Shown here: positions 7,623 to 15,636 of the stretch, in pieces
Numbering within the stretch: the stretch's first letter is position 1
How the letters are laid out: each line of letters starts with the position of its first letter
Assembly: GCF_900105205.1 (NCBI RefSeq)
Contig: NZ_FNSQ01000005.1
Coordinates: 1,054,001-1,118,000 of the forward strand
DNA length: 64,000 bases
Direction of reading: 5' to 3'
Source of the DNA: Microbacterium hydrocarbonoxydans
GTDB lineage: Bacteria > Actinomycetota > Actinomycetes > Actinomycetales > Microbacteriaceae
The notes under the pieces: generated by a model
The model's database searches: none
Seen by the model: only the letters and a program-made list of their open reading frames with translations
Told to the model about the DNA's origin: nothing
Program-made: the position numbers and the translations under genes

Positions 7623-8143
7623 GCGCGCGTCGGCGACACCGCATCCTGGCCGGGGCGGCCGGGATCGCGCTGCTGTGCGGGGTGGGACTGATGCCTCCGG
7701 CGCAGCTCACGGACGCGGCGTTCACGGATTCGGAGCACGCCAGGGCCACGATCACCGCCCTGCGACTCGTCCCGCCGCAGGTCACGAGCTTCGCCACTTG
7801 CATCCGGCCCCCGCTGACCGGCGGCACCTTCCTGCAGGTCGTGTTCCAGTGGCCGAGCGCGACGGCGCCCTACACGACCATGACGGCGAGCAACGTCCAG
7901 TGGCGGGTCGGCACCACCGTCATCGTTCCGACGGTGACGGGGCCGGACGGGCAGGGGAGATACACGGCGACGATCACCACCGGCCTGCTCAGCGGTCTGC
8001 TGGGATCACTGCTCGGGGCGGATGTGCTCATCGACCTGCGCAGCACCTACAGCGGATGGACCTCGCCGGGATTCAGCAGAGTGACGTACAACGCCCCGCT
8101 GGTCATCGGCGCTCCGAGCTGCACCTTCTCGAACGGGACGTGA
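7619..8143 (+). CDS. Small exported protein with alternate signal peptide, last gene of the SipW operon
   Basis: A 174-residue protein overlapping the previous gene by 4 bases (ATGA), with GGAGGG upstream. The N-terminus has a basic start, a hydrophobic stretch (ILAGAAGIALLCGVGLM) and then LTDAAFTDSEHARATITA, which resembles the DSE-containing processing region of the two TasA-like proteins. I therefore regard it as a third probable SipW substrate. The remainder contains two cysteines and repeated Gly-Leu-Leu turns (LLSGLLGSLLG) but no domain I recognise. It ends 20 bases from a convergent gene. Confidence 0.75.
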   Translation: MSARRRHRILAGAAGIALLCGVGLMPPAQLTDAAFTDSEHARATITALRLVPPQVTSFATCIRPPLTGGTFLQVVFQWPSATAPYTTMTASNVQWRVGTTVIVPTVTGPDGQGRYTATITTGLLSGLLGSLLGADVLIDLRSTYSGWTSPGFSRVTYNAPLVIGAPSCTFSNGT

Positions 8144-8163
8144 CGCGGCCCGCACGCGGCGGC

Positions 8164-8856
8164 TCAGTCGGCGAGGGCCAGGGCGCGGAACGCGTCGCGC
8201 TCGCGCAGGTGCTCGCGACGACTCGCGGCGGCTGCGGCCGTGGCCTCGGCGATCCTGGTAGGGATCTGCTGTCCGGTGGTGCGACGGTACAGCTCGTCGA
8301 TCAGGTTCGTGGCGAGGCCGACGAGCTTCGCGATCTCACGGTCGTCGCGGTCGATCCACACGCACCGCGGCTCGTCGTGGATGGGGGAGAAGTCGACGTG
8401 CTCCTCCCACACGAACAGCGTCCGCTCGGCTCCGAGCACGTGCTGCTGCCACCACACCTGACGCAGGTAGGTACGAGGGATGCCGCGGAACGCCTTGTTC
8501 GTCGTCTTGATCTCGGCCAGCTCGATGCGTCCGGCTGAATCCACGGCGATGCCGTCGGGCGTCGCCAGGTGCCGGTGCTCCACCTCGGCGCGGAACAGTG
8601 CGGATGAGGGCAGGATGCCGTGCGTCGCCGCCACCCAGGCCGCGATCTCGGGCTCCCGACGTCGTCCGTGGTCGGTGTAGGCGTTGCCGCCGAAGCGAGG
8701 ACCGCCGCCGAGCTTGGAGTCCGCGGCACGGGCGATCGACCTCTCGCTGGTCAGCCCCGCCACGTCGGTCGCCGTGATCCCGCGGGACCGCGCTCGCATC
8801 CAGGCCACGCGGTCGCGGGAGTCCGCGACGATGCGTGCGTGGAGTTCGGGGGTCAC
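8164..8856 (-). CDS. YqaJ-type (lambda-exonuclease fold) nuclease domain protein
   Basis: A 230-residue protein with the motifs of the YqaJ/PD-(D/E)XK exonuclease family: ITATDVAGL near residue 30, GRRREPEIAAW, ATPDGIAVD and the catalytic ELAEIKTTNKAF (acidic residue plus Lys). In phages such enzymes make single-stranded ends for recombination. Here no phage gene is nearby and the protein stands alone, so it may be a domesticated host copy. Start GTG 8856 has TACGCT (minus strand) six bases upstream and no SD, so it is probably leaderless. The C-terminus is an Ala/Arg-rich helix. Confidence 0.8.
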   Translation of the reverse strand: MTPELHARIVADSRDRVAWMRARSRGITATDVAGLTSERSIARAADSKLGGGPRFGGNAYTDHGRRREPEIAAWVAATHGILPSSALFRAEVEHRHLATPDGIAVDSAGRIELAEIKTTNKAFRGIPRTYLRQVWWQQHVLGAERTLFVWEEHVDFSPIHDEPRCVWIDRDDREIAKLVGLATNLIDELYRRTTGQQIPTRIAEATAAAAASRREHLRERDAFRALALAD

Positions 8857-8948
8857 CTATCGAGCGTAACCCCGGCCGGGGACTCTCGATCCCCGTACAC
8901 GCCGCTCCACGGCATCCCTCCCGGAAGGAGACGTGTGCGGCACGCGGG

Positions 8949-10313
8949 TCAGCGGTACGCGGGCCATCCCTCGGGGCCGAGGGAGCCTGCGACGTACTCG
9001 TCCATCGGCACCTCGTCGCGCTGCCAGGCCTCGAGGATCGGGGCGACGATCCGCCAGCACTGCTCTGCCGCGTCGCCGCGCACGGCGAGCATCGGGTCGC
9101 CGTCGAGGACGCCGGAGAGGACCTCGGCGTACGCCTTGAGAGCACCCTCGCCGAGCTCGGCCGACAGCGTCGCGCGCTCCAGCTCGAACGGGTCCTCCGC
9201 GGCGTTGAGGTTGAGCTCGAGCGCCATCCGGTCGGGGCCGAGCGAGAACCGGAGGATCGCGCCGTCGAACGAGCCGGTCAGTCCCTGCGGCACATGCCGC
9301 ACAGGTCGGAAGTGCACGACGATCTCCCTGGCGGGCGTGCCGATGGCCTTGCCCGAGCGGAGCCGGAACGGCACTCCGGCCCAGCGGGCGTTGCGCACCT
9401 CGAAGACCGTCTCGGCGAGTGTCTCGGTATGGCGGTCAGGATCGACCCCCGGCTCGTCGACGTACGAGGGCTTCGCGGTGCCGTCGATCTCGCCTGCGGT
9501 GTAGCGCGCCCGACGTGACGATGCCGCCGGGTCGTCGCCCCACACGGCCGTCGCGCGCAGCACGGCTCCGGTCGCGGCGCGGAAGTCGACCTCATCGAGG
9601 CTCGCAGGCTCGTCCATCGCGAGCACGGCGAGCACCTGGAGGAGGTGGCTCTGGATCATGTCGACCAGCGCACCCGCCCGGTCGTAGTATCCGGCGCGCC
9701 CCTCAAGCGCGAGCGACTCGTCGTAGATGATGTCGACGGACTCGATGCTCTCGGCTGACCACAGCGGCTCGAGGATGCGGTTGGCGAACCTCGCCCCGAG
9801 GAGGTTCAACGTGGTCGAGCGGCCGAGGAAGTGGTCGACCCGGAAGACCTGGCTCTCCGGCACGAGAGCGGTGAGCGTCCGGTTCAGCTCGCGGGCGCTG
9901 GCCTCATCGGTGCCGAAGGGCTTCTCCATCACGAGCATGGTGCCGGCGGGCAGCATGTCGGGTGTGAGCGTCGAGATGCATGCGGCGGCGACCGAGGGCG
10001 GCACGGCGAAGTACAGCGCGACCCGCCCGGTCAGACCCGCCGTGAGCGCACGCAGGTCATCGGTCTGCGTGATGTCGGTGCGGACGTAGGTGACGTCCAC
10101 CCGTGCGGCCGCGTCTTCGGCGTCCATCGACGCGAACGCCGTCCGCACGACGGTCGCGAGCTCGGCATCCGTCCATTCCTCGCGGTCAGCGCCGATGATG
10201 CGCACGGCGCGATCGGGCTCGCGGACCAGCAGCTGGCCGAGGGCGGGGAGAAGGAGCCGGGACGTGAGATCGCCGCCGGCGCCGAGGATAACGAGCGTCG
10301 TCGCATCGGTCAT
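8949..10313 (-). CDS. zwf: Glucose-6-phosphate dehydrogenase-family protein (divergent)
   Basis: A 454-residue member of the G6PD family, which oxidises glucose 6-phosphate to 6-phosphogluconolactone with NADP. The Rossmann motif is [15 protein letters not shown] at the N-terminus, the catalytic His is kept in MIQSHLLQ (about residue 222), and RSGKAIG (Lys about 321) is present. However, the substrate-binding signature DHYLGK is DHFLGR here (about residues 159-164), replacing both Tyr and the near-invariant Lys, and the usual Lys in DLxKRKL is also absent. It stands alone, without opcA, pgl or tkt-tal genes. Start ATG 10313 has TACGGT exactly six bases upstream (leaderless). It may be a paralogue with altered kinetics or substrate. 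Confidence 0.82.
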   Translation of the reverse strand: MTDATTLVILGAGGDLTSRLLLPALGQLLVREPDRAVRIIGADREEWTDAELATVVRTAFASMDAEDAAARVDVTYVRTDITQTDDLRALTAGLTGRVALYFAVPPSVAAACISTLTPDMLPAGTMLVMEKPFGTDEASARELNRTLTALVPESQVFRVDHFLGRSTTLNLLGARFANRILEPLWSAESIESVDIIYDESLALEGRAGYYDRAGALVDMIQSHLLQVLAVLAMDEPASLDEVDFRAATGAVLRATAVWGDDPAASSRRARYTAGEIDGTAKPSYVDEPGVDPDRHTETLAETVFEVRNARWAGVPFRLRSGKAIGTPAREIVVHFRPVRHVPQGLTGSFDGAILRFSLGPDRMALELNLNAAEDPFELERATLSAELGEGALKAYAEVLSGVLDGDPMLAVRGDAAEQCWRIVAPILEAWQRDEVPMDEYVAGSLGPEGWPAYR

Positions 10314-10340
10314 GCTCTCACCGTAACCGCTCCCGCCGAT

Positions 10341-10369
10341 TTGGGGGAGCGTCGCGGATGGGGTAGCCT
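10341..10369 (+). promoter_or_regulatory. Promoter of rplJ-rplL
   Basis: TTGGGG (10341-10346), a 17-base spacer and TAGCCT (10364-10369) form a reasonable sigma-A promoter. Transcription would begin near 10376, giving a leader of about 187 bases before rplJ. Confidence 0.6.
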
Positions 10370-10375
10370 GGAGTC

Positions 10376-10562
10376 AACCGAAGACCGCTGGTCATCGTCG
10401 TGCGTGAGAACGCGAGGCGATCGAAGCTCTGCTCAGCAGGGGCCCGCGCAGGACACGAACTTCTCAAAGCTCCGTGCGCTTGCGCCGGAGCTTTTCTGTT
10501 GCATGCGGTCCGAGTCGGTGCCTCACCGCCGTGAGGCACCTCGTACACACCAAGGAGTGACC
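10376..10562 (+). promoter_or_regulatory. rplJ (L10) leader RNA
   Basis: The leader contains two hairpins: a 9-bp stem 10466-10474/10486-10494 whose 3' arm runs into CTTTTCTG, resembling an attenuator, and a perfect 10-bp stem with a 4-base loop at 10517-10540, just before the rplJ Shine-Dalgarno. Autoregulatory binding of L10(L12) complexes to rplJ leaders is known in many bacteria; this region has the right position and size for such a leader. Confidence 0.65.
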
Positions 10563-11051
10563 ATGGCGCAGAAGGATGCATCGGTCGCCGAGCTCACGAA
10601 GTCATTCGAGGACTCGACTGCCGTTCTGCTGACCGAGTACCGCGGTCTGACGGTTGCCCAGCTCAAGGAGCTGCGCAACAGCATCCGTCAGGACGCTGAG
10701 TACGCCGTGGTGAAGAACACGCTGACCAAGATCGCCGCCAACAAGGCTGGCATCACCGCGCTGGACGACGACCTCAAGGGTCCGTCGGCCGTCGCGTTCG
10801 TGCACGGTGACTTCGTCGCCACTGCCAAGGCTCTTCGTGACTTCGCCAAGGCCAACCCGCTTCTCGTGATCAAGTCCGGCATCTTCGAGGGCAACGCCCT
10901 CTCTGCCGACGAGGTCAACAAGTACGCCTCGCTCGAGAGCCGTGAGGTTCTGCTGGCGAAGGCTGCGGGCATGATGAAGGCCACGATGGGCAAGGCTGCC
11001 GCCACCATCGATGCTCTTCGCGAAAAGCTGGAGACCGCTGAGGCCGCGTAA
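10563..11051 (+). CDS. rplJ: 50S ribosomal protein L10
   Basis: A 162-residue stalk protein that anchors L7/L12 dimers to L11/23S rRNA. Family features include [34 protein letters not shown] and the C-terminal helix that binds L12. ATG 10563 is preceded by AAGGAG at 10552-10557. rplL follows after 50 bases. The gene follows a structured leader, as usual. Confidence 0.97.
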   Translation: MAQKDASVAELTKSFEDSTAVLLTEYRGLTVAQLKELRNSIRQDAEYAVVKNTLTKIAANKAGITALDDDLKGPSAVAFVHGDFVATAKALRDFAKANPLLVIKSGIFEGNALSADEVNKYASLESREVLLAKAAGMMKATMGKAAATIDALREKLETAEAA

Positions 11052-11101
11052 GCGACCTGACGTTCTCGATCAACAAACCCCATCAATCTAGGAGATACAT
11101 C

Positions 11102-11485
11102 ATGGCTAAGCTCACCACTGAGGAGCTGCTTGAGCAGTTCGCAGGCCTGACCCTCGTCGAGCTCAACGACTTCGTCAAGGCGTTCGAGGAGAAGTTCGAG
11201 GTCACCGCTGCTGCCCCCGTCGCCGTCGCAGGTGCCGCTGGTGCTGGCGCAGGTGCCGAGGCTGAGGAAGAGAAGGACTCCTTCGACGTCATCCTCGAGG
11301 CTGCCGGCGACAAGAAGATCCAGGTCATCAAGACCGTCCGCGAGCTCACCTCGCTCGGTCTCGGCGAGGCCAAGGCTGTCGTCGACGGCGCTCCCAAGGC
11401 CGTGCTCGAGGGCGCGAACAAGGAAGCCGCCGAGAAGGCCAAGGCTGCCCTCGAAGAGGCAGGCGCCACGGTTACCCTCAAGTAG
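11102..11485 (+). CDS. rplL: 50S ribosomal protein L7/L12
   Basis: A 127-residue L7/L12 with the N-terminal dimerisation domain ([21 protein letters not shown]), an Ala/Gly-rich hinge (around residues 40-58), and the C-terminal factor-binding domain [34 protein letters not shown] at 11090-11094 precedes the ATG. It ends the rplJ-rplL transcript at the hairpin 11506-11540. Confidence 0.98.
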   Translation: MAKLTTEELLEQFAGLTLVELNDFVKAFEEKFEVTAAAPVAVAGAAGAGAGAEAEEEKDSFDVILEAAGDKKIQVIKTVRELTSLGLGEAKAVVDGAPKAVLEGANKEAAEKAKAALEEAGATVTLK

Positions 11486-11505
11486 TCACCGCGTCACGCA
11501 GTTCT

Positions 11506-11540
11506 GCGAATGCCCCGGGTTCACCCGGGGCATTCGTGCA
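11506..11540 (+). terminator. Terminator of rplJ-rplL
   Basis: A perfect 14-bp stem, 11507-11520 with 11523-11536, lies 21 bases after the rplL stop. The two central bases leave an effective loop of about six bases (GTTCAC). No real U-tract follows. Confidence 0.75.
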
Positions 11541-11570
11541 TCCGGGCCCACCCGGGCGGACTCGAGGCGG

Positions 11571-12575
11571 TCAACGAGGGACGGCCGTCGAGTTGCGCAC
11601 GACCAGTGCGGATGCCGCGACGATGCGCTGTACCGGAGCATCCGGTCCGTTCATCTGCTCGATCAGGAGTCGCACCGCGTCGTGTCCCTGCTCGCGGGGA
11701 GTCTGACGGATCGTTGTCAGCGCGAAGAGTTCTGCGTGCTGATGATCGTCGATTCCGACGACACTGAACTCGGTGGGAACCGCGATGCCGAGCCGCCGGG
11801 CCGCGATCACCGCGCCGATCGCGGCCTCATCGCACACCCCGACCACGGCCGTCGGACGATGCCGCCTGTCGCCGAGCAACCCGACTGCCGCCGCATATCC
11901 GTCGGAGAGGGTGGGGGACGCGTTGACCACCCGCGCATGGTCGCGGAGTCCCGCGGCATCCAGCGCTGACCGGTACCCCGCTATCCGCCGCATGTCGCCC
12001 ACGCTTGCCGTCGTGCCGTCGACCGCTCCGCCGATGAACGCGATCGATGTGTGACCGAGCTCGATCAGATGCTCCGTCGCGATGCGTGCGGCCGCCGTGT
12101 CATCGATCGACACCGCGCTGGATCCCTCGTTGTACGGCCCGACGCTCACCAGCGGACGTCCTGTACTCTGCAGCCGTTCGAGTTCGTGGTCGCTGGGTCT
12201 GATGCCGACCGCGATGATACCGTCGAACCCGCGCCGCGGAAGGACGCTGTCGAAGAGCCGCTTCCTCGTCTCGGACGCCTCGGGCACGCCGTACAGAGAC
12301 AGGTCGTAGTCGCGCGCGAACAGCGACTCCTGTATGCCGGCGAGCAGCTCGGAGAAGAACCAGCGGTCGACCGGCGGCATGATCACACCCACCGTGTGGG
12401 TGCGCCCGGTGGCCAAGCTGGTCGCGGAGGAGTGCGCGACGTACGAGAGCTCGTGCGCCGCATCGGCGACGCGCTGACGGGTCCCCTCCGAGACATAGCC
12501 TCGTCCGCTGAGAGCGCGACTGGCGGTGGCTTTCGAGACTCGGGCGAGGGCGGCGACGTCAGAGATCTTACTCAT
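11571..12575 (-). CDS. LacI-family transcriptional repressor
   Basis: A 334-residue LacI/GalR regulator. The N-terminal DNA-binding domain is SDVAALARVSKATASRALSGRGYVSEGTRQRV (residues ~5-36), followed by the hinge helix and a periplasmic-binding-like effector domain starting at THTVGVIMPPVDRWFFSELL. GAGGAGG lies upstream of ATG 12575. It is divergent from a sugar ABC importer, and palindromes suited to a LacI protein lie in the shared 276-bp gap, so it probably represses the importer and itself, with a sugar as inducer. The sugar cannot be read from the sequence. Confidence 0.93.
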   Translation of the reverse strand: MSKISDVAALARVSKATASRALSGRGYVSEGTRQRVADAAHELSYVAHSSATSLATGRTHTVGVIMPPVDRWFFSELLAGIQESLFARDYDLSLYGVPEASETRKRLFDSVLPRRGFDGIIAVGIRPSDHELERLQSTGRPLVSVGPYNEGSSAVSIDDTAAARIATEHLIELGHTSIAFIGGAVDGTTASVGDMRRIAGYRSALDAAGLRDHARVVNASPTLSDGYAAAVGLLGDRRHRPTAVVGVCDEAAIGAVIAARRLGIAVPTEFSVVGIDDHQHAELFALTTIRQTPREQGHDAVRLLIEQMNGPDAPVQRIVAASALVVRNSTAVPR

Positions 12576-12652
12576 CGGTCCTCCTCGACCCGGTGCGCGA
12601 GCGCCACGCTCTTCGTGGGCCGATCACAGCGTAGTCGCCGAGGCGTCCGAAG

Positions 12653-12664
12653 GGAACCGGTTCC
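12653..12664. promoter_or_regulatory. LacI-type operator, site 1
   Basis: GGAACCGGTTCC is a perfect 12-bp palindrome with the central CG typical of LacI-family operators, 78 bases upstream of the repressor start. Confidence 0.6.
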
Positions 12665-12677
12665 ACCAGGGGACCAC

Positions 12678-12689
12678 GGGAGCGCTCCC
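12678..12689. promoter_or_regulatory. Palindrome resembling a CebR-type operator
   Basis: GGGAGCGCTCCC, extended to 14 bp at 12677-12690, has the core of the Streptomyces CebR operator (TGGGAGCGCTCCCA). It lies 14 bases from site 1, so two regulators or one regulator with two half-site types may act here. Confidence 0.55.
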
Positions 12690-12776
12690 GCGGTGCCAAC
12701 CGATATGTCGGTAAAGGTTGCGAGCTTGTGACCTTCACTTGTTGTGTGCGATGCCAAGAGGCCAGTAGGTTTACCT

Positions 12777-12788
12777 GGAATCGGTTCC
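12777..12788. promoter_or_regulatory. LacI-type operator, site 2
   Basis: GGAATCGGTTCC differs from site 1 at one base. It lies just after a possible promoter (TTGTGT 12742-12747, 18-base spacer, TAGGTT 12766-12771), so it would cover the transcription start of the sugar importer. The two sites are 124 bp apart centre to centre, compatible with looping. Confidence 0.6.
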
Positions 12789-12851
12789 CCAATGGATGCG
12801 GCGATTGCTCCTCGTGGCGAACGGATGATCTAGCTAAGAGGAGAAATACAC

Positions 12852-14183
12852 ATGGCTTTGTCACAGCGATACCGCCTTCTCGCCCCGATCGCCTTCATCG
12901 GAGTCGCAACGCTCGCTCTCGCCGGTTGTACCGAGGGAGGCTCGGGCGACGGCGGTGGGGGCGGCGACGCCAACCAGACCGTCCGCATCTCGGGCGGTAT
13001 CACCGGGCCCCAGGCTGATGACCTCAACGGCGCCTTCGATTCCTTCACCGAAGAAACCGGAATCAAGGTCGAGTACACCGGCGACAAGGGCTTCGAAGGC
13101 AACATCGTGACCAAGGTGACCGGTGGTGACGCCCCGGACATCGCCATCGTGCCGCAGCCCGGTCTGCTCAAGACCCTCATCGACACCGGCAAGGTCATCG
13201 AGGCCCCCGAGGGTGTCGCGTCCGCGGTCGACGAGAACTGGTCGGAGGACTGGAAGAAGTACGGAACTGTCGATGACGTGTTCTACGCGGCGCCGATGCT
13301 CGCCAACGTCAAGGGTTACGTCTGGTACTCGCCGGCGAGCTTCGAGGAGTGGGGCGTCGAGGTTCCCACGACGTGGGACGAGATGATCGCCCTCACCGAC
13401 ACGATCGTCGAGAAGACCGGTCAGCCCGCCTGGTGCGCGGGATTCTCGTCCGAGGCGGCATCCGGCTGGCCGGGCACCGACTGGGTCGAAGACCTGGTGC
13501 TGCGCCAGTCCGGCCCCGAGGTCTACGACCAGTGGGTCGCGGGAGACGTCAAGTTCACGGACCCCGAGATTAAGGACGCGTTCGATGCGGTGGGAACCAT
13601 CCTGCTGAACCCGGACTACGTCAACGCGGGCTACGGCGACGTCAAGAGCATCAACTCGACCGCATTCGGCGACGTCGCAGCAGCGGTCGCTGACGGGAGC
13701 TGCGCTCTGACCCACCAGGCCTCGTTCCTCGAGGTGAACTTCCGCGATGTCCAGACGAAGGAAGGCAACGAGCCGGTCGTGGCGCCCGACGGCGACGTGT
13801 ACGCGTTCATCCTCCCCGGCGTGACCGAGGGCGAGCTCCAGATCGAGGGCGGCGGTGAGTTCGTCGCCGGCTTCAACGACGATGAGGCCACTGTCAAGGT
13901 TCTCGAGTACATGGCGTCGGCCGAGTTCGCCGATGCCAGCGTCGAGGCAGGCGGCGTGATCTCCGCCAACAAGAACGCCGATCCGTCCCTCGCATCCAGC
14001 GAGTTCCTGACGAGCGCGATGGAGCTTCTCCAGGACGAGAACACGGTGTTCCGCTTCGACGCGTCCGACCAGATGCCGTCCACGGTCGGCTCGGGCTCGT
14101 TCTGGAAGGGAATCGTCGACTGGATCGACGGCAAGGACACCGAGACGGTGCTCTCCGACATCCAGGCCGGCTACGAGAACTGA
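12852..14183 (+). CDS. Sugar ABC transporter substrate-binding lipoprotein
   Basis: A 443-residue family 1 extracellular solute-binding protein. The signal ends in the lipobox LALAGC (Cys about residue 25), followed by a flexible Gly/Ser linker. The mature protein has RISGGITGPQADDLNGAFDSFTEETGIKVEY and GGDAPDIAIVPQPGLL, typical of oligosaccharide-binding proteins related to AglE-type alpha-glucoside binders. GAGGAG lies upstream of the ATG. Two permease genes follow. The sugar is probably an alpha-glucoside or similar oligosaccharide, by resemblance only. Confidence 0.9.
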   Translation: MALSQRYRLLAPIAFIGVATLALAGCTEGGSGDGGGGGDANQTVRISGGITGPQADDLNGAFDSFTEETGIKVEYTGDKGFEGNIVTKVTGGDAPDIAIVPQPGLLKTLIDTGKVIEAPEGVASAVDENWSEDWKKYGTVDDVFYAAPMLANVKGYVWYSPASFEEWGVEVPTTWDEMIALTDTIVEKTGQPAWCAGFSSEAASGWPGTDWVEDLVLRQSGPEVYDQWVAGDVKFTDPEIKDAFDAVGTILLNPDYVNAGYGDVKSINSTAFGDVAAAVADGSCALTHQASFLEVNFRDVQTKEGNEPVVAPDGDVYAFILPGVTEGELQIEGGGEFVAGFNDDEATVKVLEYMASAEFADASVEAGGVISANKNADPSLASSEFLTSAMELLQDENTVFRFDASDQMPSTVGSGSFWKGIVDWIDGKDTETVLSDIQAGYEN

Positions 14184-14210
14184 TCGTCGCGTCACGATCA
14201 GCGTGAGCTG

Positions 14211-14243
14211 AGTGGGGCCGGGCTCTCGGAGCCCGGCCCCACT
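14211..14243 (+). terminator. Intercistronic hairpin after the binding-protein gene
   Basis: A perfect 15-bp GC-rich stem (14211-14225 with 14229-14243) and a 3-base loop lie between the binding protein and the first permease, with no U-tract. In malE-malF-type operons such a structure protects the upstream message and lowers permease expression; the same is likely here. Confidence 0.7.
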
Positions 14244-14295
14244 TCCTCCCATCCGCACCGCTCGAGTACATAGCTGTACTCAGAAGGGGACACCC

Positions 14296-15636
14296 ATGTC
14301 GCACGCGACCGTAGAGAAGCCCGTTGAGGCTGACGCTCTCCCGATGACGACGCATGGCACCGATGCGAAGGGGCGTGCGGTCACCCGCACGGTCCTTGCG
14401 ATCGGCTTCGCCGTGCTCGTCGCCCTCGCGCTCCTGCTCGTCTTCACCACCTCCAGCGCAGAATCCTCCCGCGTCACGATCGGGTTCTCGCTGAACAGCT
14501 TCTTCGTCTTCCTCGGCGGACTCAATCCGCTGCTTCAGATTCCGCTCGTGCTTCTCGCCTTCGGCGTGGTCGTCGCGCTGATCCTGGTGCTCATCGAGTT
14601 CGCGCCCCGCGCCGGCCGGGGCTACTTCATCATGCGCCTCGCGGCGTGCCTGGTGATTCCGGTGCTGGCCTTCCTGCTGTTGCGCCCTTATGCCAACGCG
14701 GTGCTCTACGTCGTCGCCATCGCTCTGGTCGTCGGCGCACTTCTGTTCTTCGCCGACTTCCGGGCACGCCAGGGCGCGGGGTACCTCTTCCAGCTGATCC
14801 TCTTCATGGCGCCGGCATCGATCATGCTGATTCTCGGGCTCATCTACCCGGCGATCTCCACCATCTTCAAATCGTTCTTCAACAAGCAGGGCGACGAGTT
14901 CGTCGGCATGGAGAACTACTTCTGGGTCTTCACGAACCCGGTGGGAACGTCGTCGGTGATCAACACCATCATCTGGGCGCTGATCGCGCCCATCATCTCG
15001 GTAGTCATCGGCCTGGCGTACGCGGTCTTCATCGACCGGGCACGGGGCGAGAAGCTTCTCAAAGTGCTCGTCTTCATGCCCGTCGCGATCTCCTTCGTGA
15101 GTGCGGGCATCATCTGGAAGTTCATGTACGACGCACGCCAGGGCGACCAGATCGGGCTTCTCAATGCTATCGTCACGGCCTTCGGCGGCGACCCCGTGCA
15201 GTGGCTCGCGATCAAGCCGGTCATCAACACGCTGATGATCCTTGTGGTCTTCATCTGGACGCAGACGGGCTTCGCGATGGTCATCCTTTCCGCCGCGATC
15301 AAAGCCGTGCCGATCGAGCAGATGGAAGCAGCCGAGCTCGATGGGACCAACGCGTGGCAGCGCTTCCGCAACGTCACCGTGCCCGGCATCCGATCGTCGC
15401 TCATCGTCGTGCTGACGACGATCACGATCGCCTCGCTGAAGGTGTACGACCTCGTCGCAGTGATGACGGGTGGCCGTGACGACACCAGCGTCCTCGGCTT
15501 CGAGATGGTCAACCAGCAGCAGCGCTTCCAGAGCTATGGACATTCCTCGGCCCTCGCCGTGGTGCTGTTCCTGTTCGTATTGCCGCTGATCGTCTACAAC
15601 GCCCGATCGATGGCCAAGCAGAGGGAGATCCGCTGA
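14296..15636 (+). CDS. Sugar ABC transporter permease 1 (MalF/AglF type)
   Basis: A 446-residue permease with an N-terminal extension of about four extra hydrophobic segments before the conserved core, as in AglF-like permeases. The core contains PASIMLILGLIYPAISTIFKSF and the EAA motif EAAELDGTNAWQRFRNVTVPGI (residues ~350-371), which docks on the ATPase. The start is ATG 14296 (AGAAGGGG just upstream), not the earlier in-frame ATG at 14212, which would lie inside the intercistronic hairpin. It overlaps the next gene by one base (TGATG). Confidence 0.92.
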   Translation: MSHATVEKPVEADALPMTTHGTDAKGRAVTRTVLAIGFAVLVALALLLVFTTSSAESSRVTIGFSLNSFFVFLGGLNPLLQIPLVLLAFGVVVALILVLIEFAPRAGRGYFIMRLAACLVIPVLAFLLLRPYANAVLYVVAIALVVGALLFFADFRARQGAGYLFQLILFMAPASIMLILGLIYPAISTIFKSFFNKQGDEFVGMENYFWVFTNPVGTSSVINTIIWALIAPIISVVIGLAYAVFIDRARGEKLLKVLVFMPVAISFVSAGIIWKFMYDARQGDQIGLLNAIVTAFGGDPVQWLAIKPVINTLMILVVFIWTQTGFAMVILSAAIKAVPIEQMEAAELDGTNAWQRFRNVTVPGIRSSLIVVLTTITIASLKVYDLVAVMTGGRDDTSVLGFEMVNQQQRFQSYGHSSALAVVLFLFVLPLIVYNARSMAKQREIR

